A DNA stretch of 6,628 bases, taken from Actinomycetes bacterium. Lineage in GTDB: Bacteria; Actinomycetota; Acidimicrobiia; Acidimicrobiales; Palsa-688. The notes beneath the pieces are model-generated. The model worked only from the letters and a program-made list of their open reading frames with translations, had not been told where the DNA came from and did no database searches. Positions 5,454 through 6,628 of this stretch are shown in pieces. The DNA is taken from positions 1-6,628 of the forward strand of contig JAKBBA010000165.1 of assembly GCA_021808665.1 (NCBI GenBank), in the 5' to 3' direction. Every line of letters starts with the position of its first letter. The stretch's first letter is position 1. Both the position numbers and the translations under genes were made by a program.

Positions 5454-5487
5454 CCAGTCCGCCGCACCGAGAAGTGCGGAGGACTGG
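5454..5487 (-). terminator. Strong hairpin just past tRNA-Arg
   Basis: CCAGTCC (5454-5460) pairs with GGACTGG (5481-5487), and CCGCAC (5462-5467) with GTGCGG (5474-5479). This gives a 13-bp stem with one mismatch and a six-base loop. It begins 9 bases after the tRNA-Arg 3' end on the minus strand, the right place for a terminator. There is no T-run, so it could instead act as a processing or rho-assisted signal. Confidence 0.5.
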
Positions 5488-5496
5488 TACGGTACG

Positions 5497-5570
5497 TGCC
5501 CCCGGCAGGACTCGAACCTGCGACCCGCTGCTTAGAAGGCAGCCGCTCTTTCCAGCTGAGCTACAGGGGC
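5497..5570 (-). tRNA. tRNA-Arg(TCT)
   Basis: On the minus strand, acceptor GCCCCTG (5570-5564) pairs with CGGGGGC (5504-5498), with discriminator A at 5497 and no encoded CCA. The D arm GCTCAGCTGGAAAGAGC, an anticodon loop with TCT (complement AGA at 5534-5536) and a T arm GCAGG-TTCGAGT-CCTGC complete the cloverleaf. It reads AGA and AGG. A -10-like TATCGT (complement at 5582-5587) ends 11 bases before the gene; no good -35 is seen. Confidence 0.97.
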
Positions 5571-5715
5571 TTGCCTTAAAGACGATACTGCAGCCGTCGG
5601 GCAGAGAATCGGGCTCCATCATCGTTAGGTCCGACAAGATGTAAGGGTGCCTGCCGATCACAGCCGACCGTGCGCTACGGACTCCGGCCCGGACTACGAA
5701 GGAGTCGGCGGTCGG

Positions 5716-6447
5716 GTGATGCTCGCCGGCGACTGGCACGGAAATGAACACTGGGCTCGTATCTCCTGTGAAGCCGCCCTTCGAAACGATTGCCGGCGTA
5801 TCTTGCAGCTGGGCGACTTCGGGCTGTGGCCCGGCCGGGAGGATGCCTGGCTCGACCACGTCGATCAGTGCGCCCGCAAAGCAGGGGCTCACCTCGTGTG
5901 GCTCGACGGGAATCACGAGAATCACGATGTGCTCGAGGAATGGCGATCTCTCGCCAACGAGAGCGGCCTGGTTCAGATGCGTGAATCCGTAACGTGGGCG
6001 ACGAGAGGCGCCCGATGGGAGTGGGGAGGTCTGCGCTTCGGGGCTCTCGGAGGCGCGGTCAGCCTTGACCGGTTCCTCCGCCGCAAAGGTCACAACTGGT
6101 GGCCGGGGGAGGAAATCACCCGATCGGACGTCGAGCGCCTTGGGGACGGGCCGCTCGACGTTCTCGCCACGCACACACCACCCACAGCAACAACTCCTCC
6201 GCGTCTACGACCGCTCCCCTTCCCCCAGGCAATCCTTGACGACGATCGTCGCGCAAGGTCACTCGTCGACCAGGCGATCCGTCGTACGACGCCGAAGCTG
6301 GTCGTGCACGGCCACCTGCACGTTCGCTATACGTCGGAGCGCGACGGCTGGAGGGTGGAGGGACTCGCGCACGACAAATCGAGCGAACGGGAGTCTCTCG
6401 CTGTGCTCGAACTTGACTCGACATTGCTAGCCGGATTACCGGGCTGA
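5716..6447 (+). CDS. Calcineurin-like metallophosphoesterase
   Basis: The protein has the full set of two-metal phosphoesterase motifs in order: GDWHGN (Asp6, His8), GDFG (Asp34), GNHE (Asn66, His67), ATHTPP (His153) and GHLH (His200, His202). This family hydrolyses phosphomono- or diesters in the cytoplasm with Mn or Fe; the substrate here is unknown. I chose GTG 5716 (243 residues; ATG 5719 directly follows) because family members begin only a few residues before GDxH and an AAGGAG lies 11 bases upstream. The frame is open from GTG 5647, which would add 23 residues of unconserved sequence without a good ribosome site. No signal peptide is seen. The gene is flanked by divergent tRNA-Arg and by tRNA-His 62 bases downstream, and appears intact and monocistronic. 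Confidence 0.9.
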   Translation: MMLAGDWHGNEHWARISCEAALRNDCRRILQLGDFGLWPGREDAWLDHVDQCARKAGAHLVWLDGNHENHDVLEEWRSLANESGLVQMRESVTWATRGARWEWGGLRFGALGGAVSLDRFLRRKGHNWWPGEEITRSDVERLGDGPLDVLATHTPPTATTPPRLRPLPFPQAILDDDRRARSLVDQAIRRTTPKLVVHGHLHVRYTSERDGWRVEGLAHDKSSERESLAVLELDSTLLAGLPG

Positions 6448-6509
6448 CGTGAGACGTAGCCGTCATGCGGCACTGGCGGCGTCAGGATGTGAAAGAATGG
6501 AGGTTTCTT

Positions 6510-6587
6510 GGTGGCCGTAGCTCAGTTGGTTAGAGCGCCAGGTTGTGGCCCTGGAGGTCGGGGGTTCAAGTCCCCTCGGTCACCCCA
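6510..6587 (+). tRNA. tRNA-His(GTG)
   Basis: Acceptor GTGGCCG (6511-6517) pairs with CGGTCAC (6577-6583). G at 6510 is the extra G-1 specific to histidine tRNA and faces C73 (6584). CCA is encoded at 6585-6587. The anticodon stem CCAGG/CCTGG surrounds loop TTGTGGC with anticodon GTG, and the T arm is complete (loop TTCAAGT). A weak -10-like AAGAAT lies at 6493-6498. The remaining 41 bases of the window show no feature. Confidence 0.97.
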
Positions 6588-6628
6588 CTTGCGTGAAACT
6601 GCTCCACGTCTGGGGTAACATCGCCGTC

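Noticed and set aside
5237..5644. Plus-strand frame containing GRTRTCDPLLRRQPLFPAEL
   Set aside because: That string is the translated antisense of tRNA-Arg, not a protein.
5317..6174. Minus-strand 285-codon frame through tRNA-Arg and the phosphoesterase gene
   Set aside because: It crosses a tRNA gene and lies antisense to a motif-complete enzyme. Only its last part (5317-5453) is discussed, as unresolved.

Overview
The DNA is GC-rich, its protein genes mostly end codons in G or C, and there is at least one leaderless-type promoter. Some tRNA genes encode their CCA end and others do not. Together these point to an actinobacterium (Actinomycetota); the class cannot be told from the window. 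The window is a tRNA-rich stretch (tRNA-Gly, tRNA-Arg and tRNA-His, plus the 3' half of a tRNA-Pro) with accessory and decaying genes between ordinary housekeeping genes.

Left part (1-675): a gene fragment leaves the left edge on the minus strand. A non-coding stretch follows, ending in a copy of only the 3' half of tRNA-Pro(TGG), anticodon loop to CCA. That is the usual scar at the far end of an element integrated in a tRNA gene, so the sequence left of about 495 is probably the end of such an element and the chromosome resumes at about 542. tRNA-Gly(TCC) comes next, then a crotonase-family (enoyl-CoA hydratase/isomerase) gene 21 bases downstream (697-1455).

Middle (1456-3874): a GC-rich spacer leads to a type IV toxin-antitoxin operon of the AbiE family. 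The antitoxin gene abiEi is intact and has a striking nested inverted-repeat operator over its own promoter. The nucleotidyltransferase toxin gene abiEii overlaps it by 4 bases and keeps all visible catalytic motifs, but its C-terminal domain is gone; the open frame runs on into remains of another gene. Those remains (about 2994-3735) can be read as one protein only by stepping through three reading frames, each step fitting a lost single base. A short membrane-protein tail in yet another frame follows.

Debris zone (about 3875-5496), mostly minus strand: a probable transposase C-terminal tail, an unrecognised basic protein with two predicted membrane segments, and a broken GNAT toxin gene of the TacT/AtaT type with an in-frame stop. 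The zone ends at tRNA-Arg(TCT) and a strong hairpin just past its 3' end.

Right part (5571-6628): an intact calcineurin-like metallophosphoesterase gene, then tRNA-His(GTG).

Overall, mobile-element scars and toxin-antitoxin remains have collected between tRNA genes. I see no CRISPR array and no convincing wholly new system. The best candidates for closer study are the AbiE operator with its chimeric toxin, the tRNA-Pro attachment scar, and the stepwise-frameshifted gene.
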